Of a DNA stretch of 64,000 bases, positions 1 through 8,876 are shown one piece after another. A program made the translations under genes and the position numbers. Positions within the stretch are counted from its first letter, which is position 1. Every line of letters starts with the position of its first letter. The notes beneath the pieces were generated by a model. The model was not told the DNA's origin. It made no database searches and saw only the letters and a list, made by a program, of their open reading frames with translations. The DNA is from Paenibacillus ginsengarvi (GTDB lineage Bacteria > Bacillota > Bacilli > Paenibacillales > NBRC-103111), in the NCBI RefSeq assembly GCF_003626695.1, contig NZ_RBAH01000020.1, forward strand, positions 109,360 through 173,359, read 5' to 3'.

Positions 1-30
1 GCGGCGTTCGTATGCAGTATGGGAGATTTG

Positions 31-224
31 TGATAGCAGTCTTTTGGGTCCCTTATTATAATAAAATCGGTTCTTTTCGACGAATAGAAGATGTTGGGGA
101 CTCTTATTTCCGACGATTTCGTCTCGGACAGCGTGTTTCGTACGAAATAAGAGGTTCGAAGGGCTGCTATTTTCATAGAAGGGCCGTTCGAACTTGATAT
201 AAGATGTCCGAAAGACTGCTATTA
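31..224. repeat. Cluster of about 30-nt interspersed repeats
   Basis: This gene-free stretch holds at least four related units of about 30 nt: 31-60 (inverted), 82-110, 143-173 and 194-224. The shared pattern is roughly ATAAGR, a few variable bases, AAARRCTGCTATT. The ends are weakly complementary (AAATA/TATTT), so each unit could form a small hairpin. Related units recur at 29073-29214. I see no coding potential or ribosome-binding site in positions 1-366. Confidence 0.55.
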
Positions 225-260
225 GACGCCGTATTGGCGGCTAGAGTGAAAGGTTGGATA

Positions 261-290
261 TATAAAAGGAGCAGGCGTCCCGCCGCTCCT
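261..290 (-). terminator. Intrinsic terminator of the first M60 gene
   Basis: On the minus strand, AGGAGC pairs with GCTCCT (285-290 with 267-272), with further GC pairing inside, followed by TTTTATA. It lies about 75 nt after the stop of the M60 peptidase gene and is oriented to end that transcript. Confidence 0.6.
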
Positions 291-366
291 CTTCGATTTC
301 ATTACCTCGTCATCCCTGGGCTAGGGGCCGGTCAGAGGTTACCTTGCGCTTTCACTGTCTTACGGC

Positions 367-3300
367 TTACAAGCTTTGCATATAACGGATGTCCGCCAAA
401 AGCAAGCTCGCGAAGCCCGTCTCAATGTGCTTGCCGGATTGGGCGCTCACTTCATGTTCGAGCGCTTGCAAGGCTTGCAGCGCCTGCTCCTTGTCGCCGC
501 GCTTCTTCTGCACGCTGTCCGCTTTCGCCAGCAAGCTTTGCAAAATGCCCGGATTCGAAATCCAACCTTTGTCGCCCGCCGTCCGCAAAATATCGTCCAG
601 TTGGTCGATGCCGACAATTACATCGAATGCAAACGACTTCGTCGATGTATTTCCGGCATTGTCCGTCGCCGTTACGCGGAGCAGGTGCGTGCCGACCGAT
701 AACGCAAGCGGCTCGAAAACGACCGGATTGCCGGCGATGTTTCCATCCAACTCATATACGGTGCTCGCCACCCCGCTCAGCGAATCGGTGACGCGCACGC
801 TAATCGTGATCGGGGCCGTTTGGTAAACCGAGCCCGTAACGTTTGCCTCCACATCCGGCCCGCTCCTGTCGATGCGAACCGTGGCCGTTCGGACGGCTTC
901 TTCGTTGCCGGCCGCGTCGATGCTGTAATACCGGATCGTGTGAACGCCTTCGGACTCGACCGCGATCGTGCGCCCTTCGGCATAAGGCGCGCCGTCAACG
1001 CTGTAGAATGTCCGGATGACGCCGGTCCCGTCATCCGTAGCCGTCAACGTAACCGTTTGTGCCGAGCGGTACCAGCCCGCTTTCGCGTCGTCGGTCGTCA
1101 CCGGAGGCGTTTGATCGGCCGGGCGTTTGATGCGAATCGTTTGCAACACATATTCGCTCGTCAAGCCGGCGTCATCGATCATTCGCGCATAAACGTTCGT
1201 TTCGCCTTCCGTCCTAATCGTGACAGGTGACGTATAATTGGTCCACGTTCCCGTATTCCCGATCCGGTATTGACTCCTTGCCAGAACGCCCGGCGTTTGC
1301 GAGCCGCCGCTTACGACCGTAAACGTCACGTCGGTTTTGTTCCAGCCGGTATCGTCCGGCGCCGGGGTCAGCTCGATCGTCGGAGGAGACAGCGGGTTCG
1401 CTTCCTGAAGCGTCCAGACCGGCGTCTGCGGCTCGGGCAGTCCCAGCGCCTGAACTTTGGCGCGCACTGCGTCCTTCGTATAAGGCATCGCCCATTTGTC
1501 GAAAAACGAGAGCAGATTGCGGCCGGACAGCTGCGAAGCGGCCACCACGAACGTATCGATCCGCTGCTGATCGTTTTGCGGCAGCTGATTCGCCGGCAGC
1601 TCGCGGTAATACGTATGCAGTGCCGTATAAAATTCCCAGCCGTACGCCAGCTGCAACTGCTTGAATAAGACGAGCTGTCCGAACAGGTCGAGCTGGGACG
1701 TGTTGCCGTACGTTTTGTCCGGAGCACCGCTTTCGAGATACGCGAAAGCTTTGTCGTACGAATCTTTGCCTTGGGCGTCGCGGCTCAGCAAGTTCGAAGT
1801 GTTGCCGAACTTCTCCTGTACGTACAGCGAATAAAGATTGACGGATACTTCCGTAATCGCGCTCCATTTCCACGGATTCGGCTGATACTCGTGGCCCGTT
1901 TCGTGCCAGATGCCCCATCCTTTGTTCCGGACGTTCGCGACGTCGGTCAGCCGAGTGCCGTAATTGTCGAACATGATCGGGTAACCGGCATGCGCGGAGC
2001 CGGCCGTAATCTGGATGTCGTCGACGTAACGGAACGGCAGCTCGATCGGGCTGTGGTGAGGCGGCGGGCTGTCCGGAGACAAGCCGGCCAAAGCGTCGTC
2101 ATAGTCCACAATGGCATCCCACGTCTCCATCAGCTGCGCCGGATCGTCCAGCTGGCGAATGAGGGAGGAAGGGACGGTGACGACGACCCGGCGTCCTTGC
2201 AGCTCCGCCCACGGGGCCGGGTATTGGCGAACCGAGTTTTTCCACTCGCTGGCGCTCGTCTGTCCCAATACGTAGTACGGTGCTTGGACGCCACCGCTAA
2301 TGAACACGGTCGTCTTCGTATTCGGCTTCGGCTGCGTCGGAATGAGATAAATAAGTCCTCCGTAAGCGCTCTGAATCGTGTTCGGCCCCGGAACGAGCGT
2401 TTGCCGCTTCGTCACGACCGGGATGCGCTTCCATACGTCCTTGCTCGTCAAGTTGTCGGTATGGGCGCCGATTTGCACGTCAAGGCCCGATACCCCGGCG
2501 GGAACGTCGATAACGACTGGCTTGCCCGGAGGAGCGTATAATCCTGTGCTGATCCATGTGCCGGGAGGGCGGTACATGCGCAAATAGGCGTAATCCGAGT
2601 AGCCGAAGTCGACCTCGATCGTTTTGCCGTATATGACCTGCGCGGTATCCGGAACGACGCCCGGAAAATGGTCGGCGAAAGGCGACTTGGCCGGCGCGGC
2701 CTCCAGGCCCGTTTGGTTAAGCAGGAAGGCGAGCAGTGCGCTGCTGTAAGGAGCTTTCGACCGGTCGAGCGGAAAGGAAAGCCGGGCTAGATTCCCGATA
2801 TCGCCTTGGATCGTTTCGTATAGCGGACTTTTCGGCGTCAACGCCTGAACCGTACCGCCGAGTATGGACGCCATGATCGTCAGCTTCGTCGTCGCGTTCG
2901 CGCCCGGCGGTCCGAGCTTCACCTCCCCGATATCGAGCGTTCCGGCTTCGATCGCCTTCGCTTGCGCGATGAGCGTCAGCACATGCGCGCCGTTTGCTTG
3001 CTCCGCGGTCGGGGCGGGGAGCAGCCCGTTCGTTTTCGTCGCGGTGTTGTTCATCAGCCCGAGCCCGAACACATTCAGCAAACGCTGGATCGGATAGTCG
3101 ATGCCGAGATTCCCCGTTCTCCCCTTGTAGGCATCTCCCAAATAATTGGGGGCGTACGCTTCGAGCACCCAGCCTTTGGCGGCGACCGCTATGCTTCCGC
3201 CGTTGCGGACGTAAGTTTCCAAATAGGGGATGTCGGCATCGGACGTTTGGAATATCGGGAAATCGACATAAGCGACCGGATACCGGGCCGGATCGAGCTC

Positions 3301-3903
3301 GGCCGAAGACCAGCTGTCGATTCGCTTCAAGTCGATCGGCAGCGCCGGATTCACCTGGAACCGGCTGGATGGGGACGTCGTGATCATCTGCAGCCGGCCG
3401 CGTCCGGCCAGCGCATCCTCGTAGTCGACGACGCCCGGGTTCGCCGATTTGCTGCCCTGCGTCAGCCATAGCAGGCTGTTGCGGACGAGCTTCAGTCTGT
3501 CTGGGTCCGTTTGCTCGGAAGGCTTGAAATAGAGGTCGTCGCCGGCCAAATAAACGCGTCCTTTCCCGTACCGCGCCGCGGCGATGTTGGGAGTCGTCGC
3601 CTGACTTACGGAAACGTTGAACGCCTGCTCCCCGATGGCGCTGACGCCGCCGCTGTTCGAGGACGAATACGTAGGAATACCGGCTAAATCTTTGTAAAAC
3701 AGTGCCAAGTCGTTTTGCAACGTTTCTCCTGACGTCGCCGCTTGCGCCGCTTCCGTTTGCCCGGCTATTTGGGCATAGGCTGCTGTCTGACCGGCTGAGG
3801 CTGCCATCGTAATCAGGCTTAGCGAAACGATCGCCCATTTTTTGAACGAATGAATCAAGCTGCTCTCACCTCGCGTATAGTTTTCCGGACTGACCTGCTG
3901 CAT
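367..3903 (-). CDS. Secreted M60-family (enhancin-like) zinc metallopeptidase with Ig-like repeats
   Basis: A 1178-residue exported protein. A signal peptide (KKWAIVSLSL..., cleaved near residue 44) precedes an N-terminal region shared with the neighbouring gene. The peptidase domain has HETGH at 667-671 with Glu685 as likely third zinc ligand, matching the HExxH-x-E pattern of peptidase M60. That family includes mucin- and glycoprotein-cleaving enzymes. After it come two or three Ig-like/OmpL47-like repeats with DxxGN-type ends (about 850-1090) and a C-terminal helical domain of about 80 residues resembling the FIMAH domain of Paenibacillus surface proteins. The start is set by AAAGGAG seven bases before the ATG. 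It is probably co-transcribed with the second M60 gene 100 bp upstream. Substrate unknown; host or environmental glycoprotein is an inference. Confidence 0.88.
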   Translation of the reverse strand: MQQVSPENYTRGESSLIHSFKKWAIVSLSLITMAASAGQTAAYAQIAGQTEAAQAATSGETLQNDLALFYKDLAGIPTYSSSNSGGVSAIGEQAFNVSVSQATTPNIAAARYGKGRVYLAGDDLYFKPSEQTDPDRLKLVRNSLLWLTQGSKSANPGVVDYEDALAGRGRLQMITTSPSSRFQVNPALPIDLKRIDSWSSAELDPARYPVAYVDFPIFQTSDADIPYLETYVRNGGSIAVAAKGWVLEAYAPNYLGDAYKGRTGNLGIDYPIQRLLNVFGLGLMNNTATKTNGLLPAPTAEQANGAHVLTLIAQAKAIEAGTLDIGEVKLGPPGANATTKLTIMASILGGTVQALTPKSPLYETIQGDIGNLARLSFPLDRSKAPYSSALLAFLLNQTGLEAAPAKSPFADHFPGVVPDTAQVIYGKTIEVDFGYSDYAYLRMYRPPGTWISTGLYAPPGKPVVIDVPAGVSGLDVQIGAHTDNLTSKDVWKRIPVVTKRQTLVPGPNTIQSAYGGLIYLIPTQPKPNTKTTVFISGGVQAPYYVLGQTSASEWKNSVRQYPAPWAELQGRRVVVTVPSSLIRQLDDPAQLMETWDAIVDYDDALAGLSPDSPPPHHSPIELPFRYVDDIQITAGSAHAGYPIMFDNYGTRLTDVANVRNKGWGIWHETGHEYQPNPWKWSAITEVSVNLYSLYVQEKFGNTSNLLSRDAQGKDSYDKAFAYLESGAPDKTYGNTSQLDLFGQLVLFKQLQLAYGWEFYTALHTYYRELPANQLPQNDQQRIDTFVVAASQLSGRNLLSFFDKWAMPYTKDAVRAKVQALGLPEPQTPVWTLQEANPLSPPTIELTPAPDDTGWNKTDVTFTVVSGGSQTPGVLARSQYRIGNTGTWTNYTSPVTIRTEGETNVYARMIDDAGLTSEYVLQTIRIKRPADQTPPVTTDDAKAGWYRSAQTVTLTATDDGTGVIRTFYSVDGAPYAEGRTIAVESEGVHTIRYYSIDAAGNEEAVRTATVRIDRSGPDVEANVTGSVYQTAPITISVRVTDSLSGVASTVYELDGNIAGNPVVFEPLALSVGTHLLRVTATDNAGNTSTKSFAFDVIVGIDQLDDILRTAGDKGWISNPGILQSLLAKADSVQKKRGDKEQALQALQALEHEVSAQSGKHIETGFASLLLADIRYMQSL

Positions 3904-4003
3904 TGATGCTCCTTTACCGCCTGCGGCGTCGTTTTCTTATCGGTAACGCCGCTCTCCCGATCGCTGATAGCAATCATTCACCCCCTTTCAGGACGTCGCG
4001 GCG

Positions 4004-6265
4004 TTATTCGCCGGGCTCCTTCCACATCCAAAACTCCGCATCCGGCTCCGGCAGCCCTAGCGCCGTCACTTCGGCTCTCGCCTCGTCGCTGTAAGGCCAG
4101 CCCCATTTGGCGAAAAATGTCAGTAAACAGTTGCCGCTCACTTTGCTCATCATGACGACCAGACGGTCGAGCTTCTGCTGGTCGGTGCGCGGAATATCGT
4201 GCTCGGGCAGCTCGCGGTAAGCGATATGCAGCCTCGTGTAAAAATCGATGCCGTACTTCAGCTGCAGCTGCCGTATCATGACGAGCCGTTCGAAAAAGCC
4301 GATATCGCCGAAATGTTTGTCCGGCTTCCCGCTGCTTACGAACTCGAGCGCGTTGTCGTAGTGCGTCCGGCCTTCCTTGTCTGTAGTAAACAGCCGGGAC
4401 CGGTTGCCGTAATGATCCTGCATATGGAGCGAATGCAGATTGACGGTCACCTCGACGATCAGCCCCCAAAACCACGGAACCTGCTGGTAATTGTGGCCGA
4501 GCTCGTGCCAAAAGCCCCAGCCGCTTTTGACGTCGCGCACTTTGGCGAAATCGGTCGCGTCCCGGCCGGCAGGCTCGATCGGGATCATGATCGGATAGCC
4601 GGCATGCATGTATCCGGCGCTAATTTGCCGGTCGGCGACGATCCGGTGCGGCCGGTTCGGGCTCCGGTGCGGCAGCGGCTTATCCGGCGAGACGCCGATC
4701 AGTTCGTCGAACTTGCCGATCATGGCGTCCCAATCGGCCATAAGCTGCCTCGGGTTTTCGAGCTCGCGCACGCAGTCCGAAGGTATCGTCAAAATGATGC
4801 GCGTGCCTTGCAGCTCGGCTACCGGAGCGGGAGCGCTTCGCAGCGAACGGGTCCACTCCTCGTCGCTCGTTTGCCCTAAGACGAAATAAGGGGCTCGCAC
4901 GGCGCCGCTCACCGTTACGGTTGCGACCGTCCCCGGCTTCGGCCGGGTCGGAATGAAGTAAACGAGTCCGCCGTACGGGCTGCTCAGCTTGTTCAGTCCC
5001 GGCGACAGCTTTTGGCGAAGCGCGACGAGCGGCGCGCGGTCCCACTTGGACAGATGGAACAGCGTATCGGTGTGCGAGCCGATCTGCACGTCCAAATCGT
5101 CCGCGCCTTCCGGAACGTCGATGGTGATCGGCTGTCCGGCTGGTGCATACAGCCCCGTGCTTTGCCAGTTTCCCGGGGCGTACAGCGTGCGCAAGTAGCC
5201 GAGGTCGTCGTAGCCGAAATCGACCAGAACGCGCCAGTTTCGGATGACGTCCGCGCTTTCCGCGACTTTGCCGGGAAATAAATCGGCATAGGGAGATTTG
5301 CCCCCGTCCTCGGCGAGACTGGCCATCTTAAACCGGCGCACGAGCAGCGCGCCGGTGTACGGCATGGAGGACCGGTCGAGCGGCAGCGGGACGTCGGCCA
5401 GGCCTTGTTCGTCTTCCCGAATACATCCGTATAGCCCGCTTGCATCCGTCAACGATTCGATCGTGCGGCTTAGCACGGCCATGACGGCTTCGGTTTTTTG
5501 CTTGACGTTCGCATCGGCCGGTCCGATTGGAATGTCTTCGATGGAGAGAGTGCCGGCTTCGACCGATCTCGCTTTTTCGAGCAGGCATAAAGCGTGCGCG
5601 TGAGCCGCCCTTTCCGCGGTAAGCCGCGGCAGCGGATCGCCGCCGCTCCAGACGGCTACATTGCCGAGCAGGCCGAGTCCGGCTTTGTTCAGCAACCTTT
5701 GCAGCGGATAGTCGCTTAATCGGAGCGGACGGCCGATAACGGACGGCTTCTCCTCGAGCTCCCAGCCTTTGACGGCGACAATGGCGGCCCCGCCGCTCTT
5801 GATGTAATCTTCGACGAACGGAATGTCGGTATCGCGGAGCGATTCGTCAAGCCAGGCGATCGGGTATGTCCGCGGGTCCGGGCGCTCTTCCGCCCAGTCG
5901 GCGATCCGGACGAGGCTCCAGCTTGAGGAGGATTCGGCTTCGCGCGAAGAAGGCGTTAAGATGTCAATTTGTCCGGTTAAAGTAGAGCTGCTGTCCTGCA
6001 ACAGCCATTCCACCAGGTTGCGCATAAACGGCTGCATTCCGTCCGCATCCTGGGACAGGTCGAAGTAGCTTTCGTGTCCGGCGGCGACGATGCGTCCTTC
6101 TCCGTAACGGGCAGCCGCTATAAACGGGGTGGAGCGGCCGGCCGCAACCGGAAACGCTTCTTCGCCGACGGCGGTAACGCCGCCGGTTTCGGCAAACGTC
6201 GGAATGCCGGTAAGCTCCCGGTAAAAGAAGGATAATTCGGCGTCCAGTTTATTCATAAATCGCAT
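4004..6265 (-). CDS. M60-family metallopeptidase, paralogue without signal peptide
   Basis: A 753-residue paralogue of the downstream M60 protein, colinear from its first residues (KLDAELSFFYRELTGIPTF corresponds to NDLALFYKDLAGIPTY). The active site is HELGH at 587-591 with Glu605 as likely third ligand. It ends just after the peptidase domain and lacks both the Ig-like/FIMAH tail and any visible signal peptide, so it may stay cytoplasmic or leave by another route. The ATG at 6265 has AAGGAG 11 bases upstream; a second ATG at codon 4 is further from it. It is the first gene after the operator-bearing promoter at 6421-6462. The pair looks like a tandem duplication in which one copy gained or lost export and adhesion parts. 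Confidence 0.85.
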   Translation of the reverse strand: MRFMNKLDAELSFFYRELTGIPTFAETGGVTAVGEEAFPVAAGRSTPFIAAARYGEGRIVAAGHESYFDLSQDADGMQPFMRNLVEWLLQDSSSTLTGQIDILTPSSREAESSSSWSLVRIADWAEERPDPRTYPIAWLDESLRDTDIPFVEDYIKSGGAAIVAVKGWELEEKPSVIGRPLRLSDYPLQRLLNKAGLGLLGNVAVWSGGDPLPRLTAERAAHAHALCLLEKARSVEAGTLSIEDIPIGPADANVKQKTEAVMAVLSRTIESLTDASGLYGCIREDEQGLADVPLPLDRSSMPYTGALLVRRFKMASLAEDGGKSPYADLFPGKVAESADVIRNWRVLVDFGYDDLGYLRTLYAPGNWQSTGLYAPAGQPITIDVPEGADDLDVQIGSHTDTLFHLSKWDRAPLVALRQKLSPGLNKLSSPYGGLVYFIPTRPKPGTVATVTVSGAVRAPYFVLGQTSDEEWTRSLRSAPAPVAELQGTRIILTIPSDCVRELENPRQLMADWDAMIGKFDELIGVSPDKPLPHRSPNRPHRIVADRQISAGYMHAGYPIMIPIEPAGRDATDFAKVRDVKSGWGFWHELGHNYQQVPWFWGLIVEVTVNLHSLHMQDHYGNRSRLFTTDKEGRTHYDNALEFVSSGKPDKHFGDIGFFERLVMIRQLQLKYGIDFYTRLHIAYRELPEHDIPRTDQQKLDRLVVMMSKVSGNCLLTFFAKWGWPYSDEARAEVTALGLPEPDAEFWMWKEPGE

Positions 6266-6291
6266 TGTCCTACAACTCCTTTATCGATTGA

Positions 6292-6305
6292 TTGAAACGT
6301 TTCAA
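6292..6305. promoter_or_regulatory. Operator copy 2 (TTGAAACGTTTCAA) in the M60 5' leader
   Basis: Perfect palindrome TTGAAACGTTTCAA, extendable to ATTGAAACGTTTCAAT (6291-6306). It lies in the 5' UTR of the second M60 gene, 129 bp centre-to-centre from an identical copy at 6421-6434. The GAAACGTTTC core is typical of LacI-family operators; it lacks the spacing of a canonical CcpA cre. Two copies suggest repression by looping. Confidence 0.7.
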
Positions 6306-6420
6306 TGAAGGTTAAAAAATTTAAAACGCTTACAAAATGTGATTTCGAACTTCCATACCTTGATTGCCATTTGGCGAATAGGCGGGTGTATCTTGATTGT
6401 TGAAGCCTCGGACACTATTG

Positions 6421-6462
6421 TTGAAACGTTTCAATCTTAAACTTTAATTGAGTAATTGTCAA
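6421..6462 (-). promoter_or_regulatory. Promoter of the M60 operon with overlapping operator
   Basis: On the minus strand, TTGACA (6457-6462), a 17-bp spacer and TAAGAT (6434-6439) form a near-consensus housekeeping promoter. The palindrome TTGAAACGTTTCAA (6421-6434) begins at the downstream edge of the -10 and covers the start point, so a bound LacI-type repressor should block initiation. No LacI gene lies next to it; the one at 44 kb has a different operator nearby. Confidence 0.75.
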
Positions 6463-6621
6463 TATTATACATGGCAAAAAAGAGCATCCGGCTCCAAGGT
6501 CGATTGCCTTGATTATTAATCGAATCATTCTTTGTCCGGCTTGAACGGGTGCGCGTTTGGAGACGACAGCGGAGCTCGAGCGTTAGCAGCAACTGTGCAC
6601 TCTTTAACTGGGTTAACAATC

Positions 6622-6669
6622 AAACTCAAGAAACGGCGTATTGGCAGTCGCTGCGGTCTTGAGTTTTTT
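6622..6669 (+). terminator. Terminator-like hairpin without an upstream gene
   Basis: AAACTCAAGA (6622-6631) pairs perfectly with TCTTGAGTTT (6657-6666), and the plus strand runs into T residues. No plus-strand gene precedes it, so it may end a short untranslated RNA from 6480-6620 or stop stray transcription before the SDR promoter. The rest of 6463-6699 shows no convincing ORF. Confidence 0.5.
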
Positions 6670-6699
6670 ATTTTGCCCTCGGGGCTTTGCCATACAGGG

Positions 6700-6728
6700 T
6701 TGAAACGCTACAAAATAGAGGATATAAT
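6700..6728 (+). promoter_or_regulatory. Promoter of the SDR gene, overlapping an operator-like site
   Basis: TTGAAA (6700-6705), a 17-bp spacer and TATAAT (6723-6728) form a near-perfect housekeeping promoter. The -35 is part of TTGAAACGCTACAA (6700-6713), which differs at two positions from the two perfect M60 operators, so the same repressor may co-regulate this gene. The -10 lies in the 40-bp palindrome that starts at 6721. Confidence 0.65.
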
Positions 6729-6760
6729 TTATATATTATATATAATATATAAATTATATC
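6721..6760. repeat. Perfect 40-bp AT palindrome
   Basis: All 40 bases equal their reverse complement. It starts GATATAATTT, ends AAATTATATC, and is A/T apart from the terminal G and C. It covers the -10, the expected start point (about 6735) and the first transcribed bases of the SDR promoter. The symmetry places a TATAAT on both strands. Confidence 0.9.
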
Positions 6761-6840
6761 TTGGCTGGAGCGGACAGCGAGAGCGCCAACGGGTGCTACC
6801 GAATCGACTGCGCCATTGATAACTTCGGGAGGAAGCAGAC

Positions 6841-7614
6841 ATGAGATTGCAGGATCAAGTATGTATCATTACGGGGGCCGGTTCCGGCATCGGACAAACC
6901 ACGGCGATTCTGTTCGCGGCGGAAGGAGCTTCCGTTATCGTGAACGATCTGGACGAAGCGAAGGGGGAGGAGACGGTCCGCCAGATCGAGGCGAACGGCG
7001 GGACGGCGCTGTTCATTCGAGCGGACGTAACGAAGCCGGACGAGGTAAAGGCGATGACCGAGCAGTCGATTGCCCGTTTCGGGCGGATCGACGTTTTGTT
7101 TAACAATGCCGGTATTAGCGGAGTCGGGATGCTGCACGAGATTGAGCCGGACTTCTGGGACCGGATCATGAGCATCAATATCAAAGGCGTTTACTTGCCG
7201 AGCAAGTACGTGATCCCGCACATGATGGAGCGCAGAAAGGGCGTTGTCATCCAGATGTCGTCCTGCGTTGCGGAGATCGGCCTGGCAAGAAGAGCGTCTT
7301 ACGCCGCAACGAAAGGAGCGGTGCTGGCGCTGACCAAATCGATGCAGGTGGACTATGCCCCCTATGGCATACGGGTGAACGCGCTGCTGCCTGGAACGAT
7401 TTTGACTCCGTTTGTAGAGGGGTATTTGCGTCAGTCGTATGACGATCCGGCTGCCGGACTGGATTCGATCCGGGGGCGCCAACTGAGCGAGGAGCTCGGC
7501 CGGCCGGAAGATGTGGCCCGGGCGGCGCTGTTTTTGGCGTCGGACGATTCGAAGTTCATGATGGGCTCTCCGCTGTATATCGACGGCGGCGTCGTGTTCG
7601 GCAAAAACGCCTGA
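6841..7614 (+). CDS. SDR-family NAD(P)-dependent oxidoreductase
   Basis: A 257-residue classical short-chain dehydrogenase/reductase. It shows the cofactor motif TGAGSGIG (11-18), NNAG (88-91), a catalytic Ser near 140, Tyr154 and Lys158 (YxxxK), and the PG-T segment after beta-6. Asp at the end of beta-2 (VNDLDEA) favours NAD over NADP. The family converts alcohols and ketones of sugars, polyols or acyl chains; the substrate cannot be read here. GGGAGGAAG precedes the ATG. It is a single gene with its own promoter, about 105 nt of 5' UTR and an operator-like -35, so it may share sugar- or glycoprotein-responsive control with the M60 genes. Confidence 0.88.
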   Translation: MRLQDQVCIITGAGSGIGQTTAILFAAEGASVIVNDLDEAKGEETVRQIEANGGTALFIRADVTKPDEVKAMTEQSIARFGRIDVLFNNAGISGVGMLHEIEPDFWDRIMSINIKGVYLPSKYVIPHMMERRKGVVIQMSSCVAEIGLARRASYAATKGAVLALTKSMQVDYAPYGIRVNALLPGTILTPFVEGYLRQSYDDPAAGLDSIRGRQLSEELGRPEDVARAALFLASDDSKFMMGSPLYIDGGVVFGKNA

Positions 7615-7650
7615 TTTCGCAATAGCTCCACGGGACCTATCGCAAAACAA

Positions 7651-7679
7651 GCCCGTCCGGCAGTTTTCACCGGGCGGGC
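7651..7679 (-). terminator. Terminator between convergent genes
   Basis: GCCCGTCCGG (7651-7660) pairs with CCGGGCGGGC (7670-7679) with one G-T pair. The minus strand continues TTGTTTTG, so it mainly ends the deacetylase transcript; it may also stop the SDR transcript. Confidence 0.5.
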
Positions 7680-7739
7680 GCCAATCCTGGCAGTAGGCAG
7701 ATAGCCTTGTATGTTTTGCTTATCCGGCGCTGCGCGCAT

Positions 7740-8654
7740 CTAGCTGCGCTGTCCGTCTACAAGCTCCGGAACGGTAACGAACGAATAACCTTCCCCTTTT
7801 AAAAAGTCGATCATTCGCGGCAGCACCTCCACGGTATTATCCAGCTTGCCGTTTTTGCCGCCGAAGCTGTGCATCAGAATGATGCCGTCCGGCTTCGTAT
7901 GCTTCTTGATATTGTCCATGATCTCATTCGGAGGCGTACCGGCCCAGTCGCGCGTATCTACCGTCCAGCCGATCAGATGGCGCTGGGAGGTGGCGACCGC
8001 CTTTTTCACGTTGTCGTCGGCCGCTCCATACGGAGCGCGGAACAGATCGGGCACGGAACCGAGCCTTTTGCGGATCGCTTCGTCCGTCTTGCCGATTTCC
8101 TCGCCGATCTGCTCCGGGGTCCGTTTCGTCAAATTCGCATGATCCCAGGAGTGATTGCCGATGGCGTGGCCTTCCTTGACGATTCGCTCCAGCATATCCC
8201 CATACTTGTTCACTTGAACGCCGACGACGAAAAAGGTCGCTTTCACATCGCATTTTTTCAGCTCGTCGAGAATGAGCGGCGTATACTTGGCATCCGGCCC
8301 ATCGTCGAACGTCAGCGCAACACGCTTCAGCTTCTTCGGTTTTTCTGCAGAAAGCGCGCCCGCTTCCTCGGGCTTCGCTTGGCGCGCCGGGGCATTCGCC
8401 TCCGGTTTGACGCCAGCCGCCGCTTCCGTCTTGTTCTCCTGAACGTTAACGGTAGGCGAAGTCGCAGGTAATGTTTGTTGCGCTGCGACGGGCACAGTTG
8501 GAACGGAGGACGCCTGCGCTTGCACGCTGCCCTCGTTCGCGAGCACATACCCTTCGTCACCCCGGATGAAGGCGGTCTCGCGCGCGTAGCCGGTAAACAG
8601 GACCAGCATAACCCCGCTAATAAAGAATAGCTTCAAACCCCTGTGTTTCCCCAT
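7740..8654 (-). CDS. Polysaccharide deacetylase (NodB/CE4 family)
   Basis: A 304-residue exported or membrane-anchored deacetylase. An N-terminal hydrophobic segment (about 8-22) is followed by an Ala/Pro/Glu-rich linker to about 110 and a NodB domain. Catalytic motifs: TFDDGPD (115-121) with the base and metal Asp, HSWDH (168-172) metal His residues, RAPYG near 205, and a C-terminal ILMHS. Members remove N- or O-acetyl groups from peptidoglycan, chitin oligomers or other glycans. It is transcribed divergently from the SH3b amidase, so two wall-acting genes share the 8655-8876 region. Confidence 0.9.
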   Translation of the reverse strand: MGKHRGLKLFFISGVMLVLFTGYARETAFIRGDEGYVLANEGSVQAQASSVPTVPVAAQQTLPATSPTVNVQENKTEAAAGVKPEANAPARQAKPEEAGALSAEKPKKLKRVALTFDDGPDAKYTPLILDELKKCDVKATFFVVGVQVNKYGDMLERIVKEGHAIGNHSWDHANLTKRTPEQIGEEIGKTDEAIRKRLGSVPDLFRAPYGAADDNVKKAVATSQRHLIGWTVDTRDWAGTPPNEIMDNIKKHTKPDGIILMHSFGGKNGKLDNTVEVLPRMIDFLKGEGYSFVTVPELVDGQRS

Positions 8655-8876
8655 ATCCTATAATCCTCTCTCTATCGACCCTGCGGATCTATTACTATAT
8701 TAGACGTATGACGGGTTCGCAGGTTTTGCATTTTTCGAGCCTGTTCAACATTTTTTTTGTGGTATGTTTGGGGGAAAAAGGTACTGTCGGCATTTGTAAC
8801 TCTTTATCGGAAATGTTATCTTGAAAATGAAGAGGTTCGCCCAAAAAACAAATCGATGATCAAGAGGACTATTATT

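Noticed and set aside
204..826. Plus-strand ORFs opposite the end of the first M60 gene
   Set aside because: They are antisense shadows of the M60 coding sequence, with arginine/cysteine-rich composition typical of high-GC wrong frames and no ribosome-binding site.
6292..6305. TTGAAACGTTTCAA as a CcpA cre box
   Set aside because: A cre site needs TGnAAnCGnTnnCA spacing (14 positions between outer bases); this palindrome is two bases shorter, so another LacI-family member is more likely.
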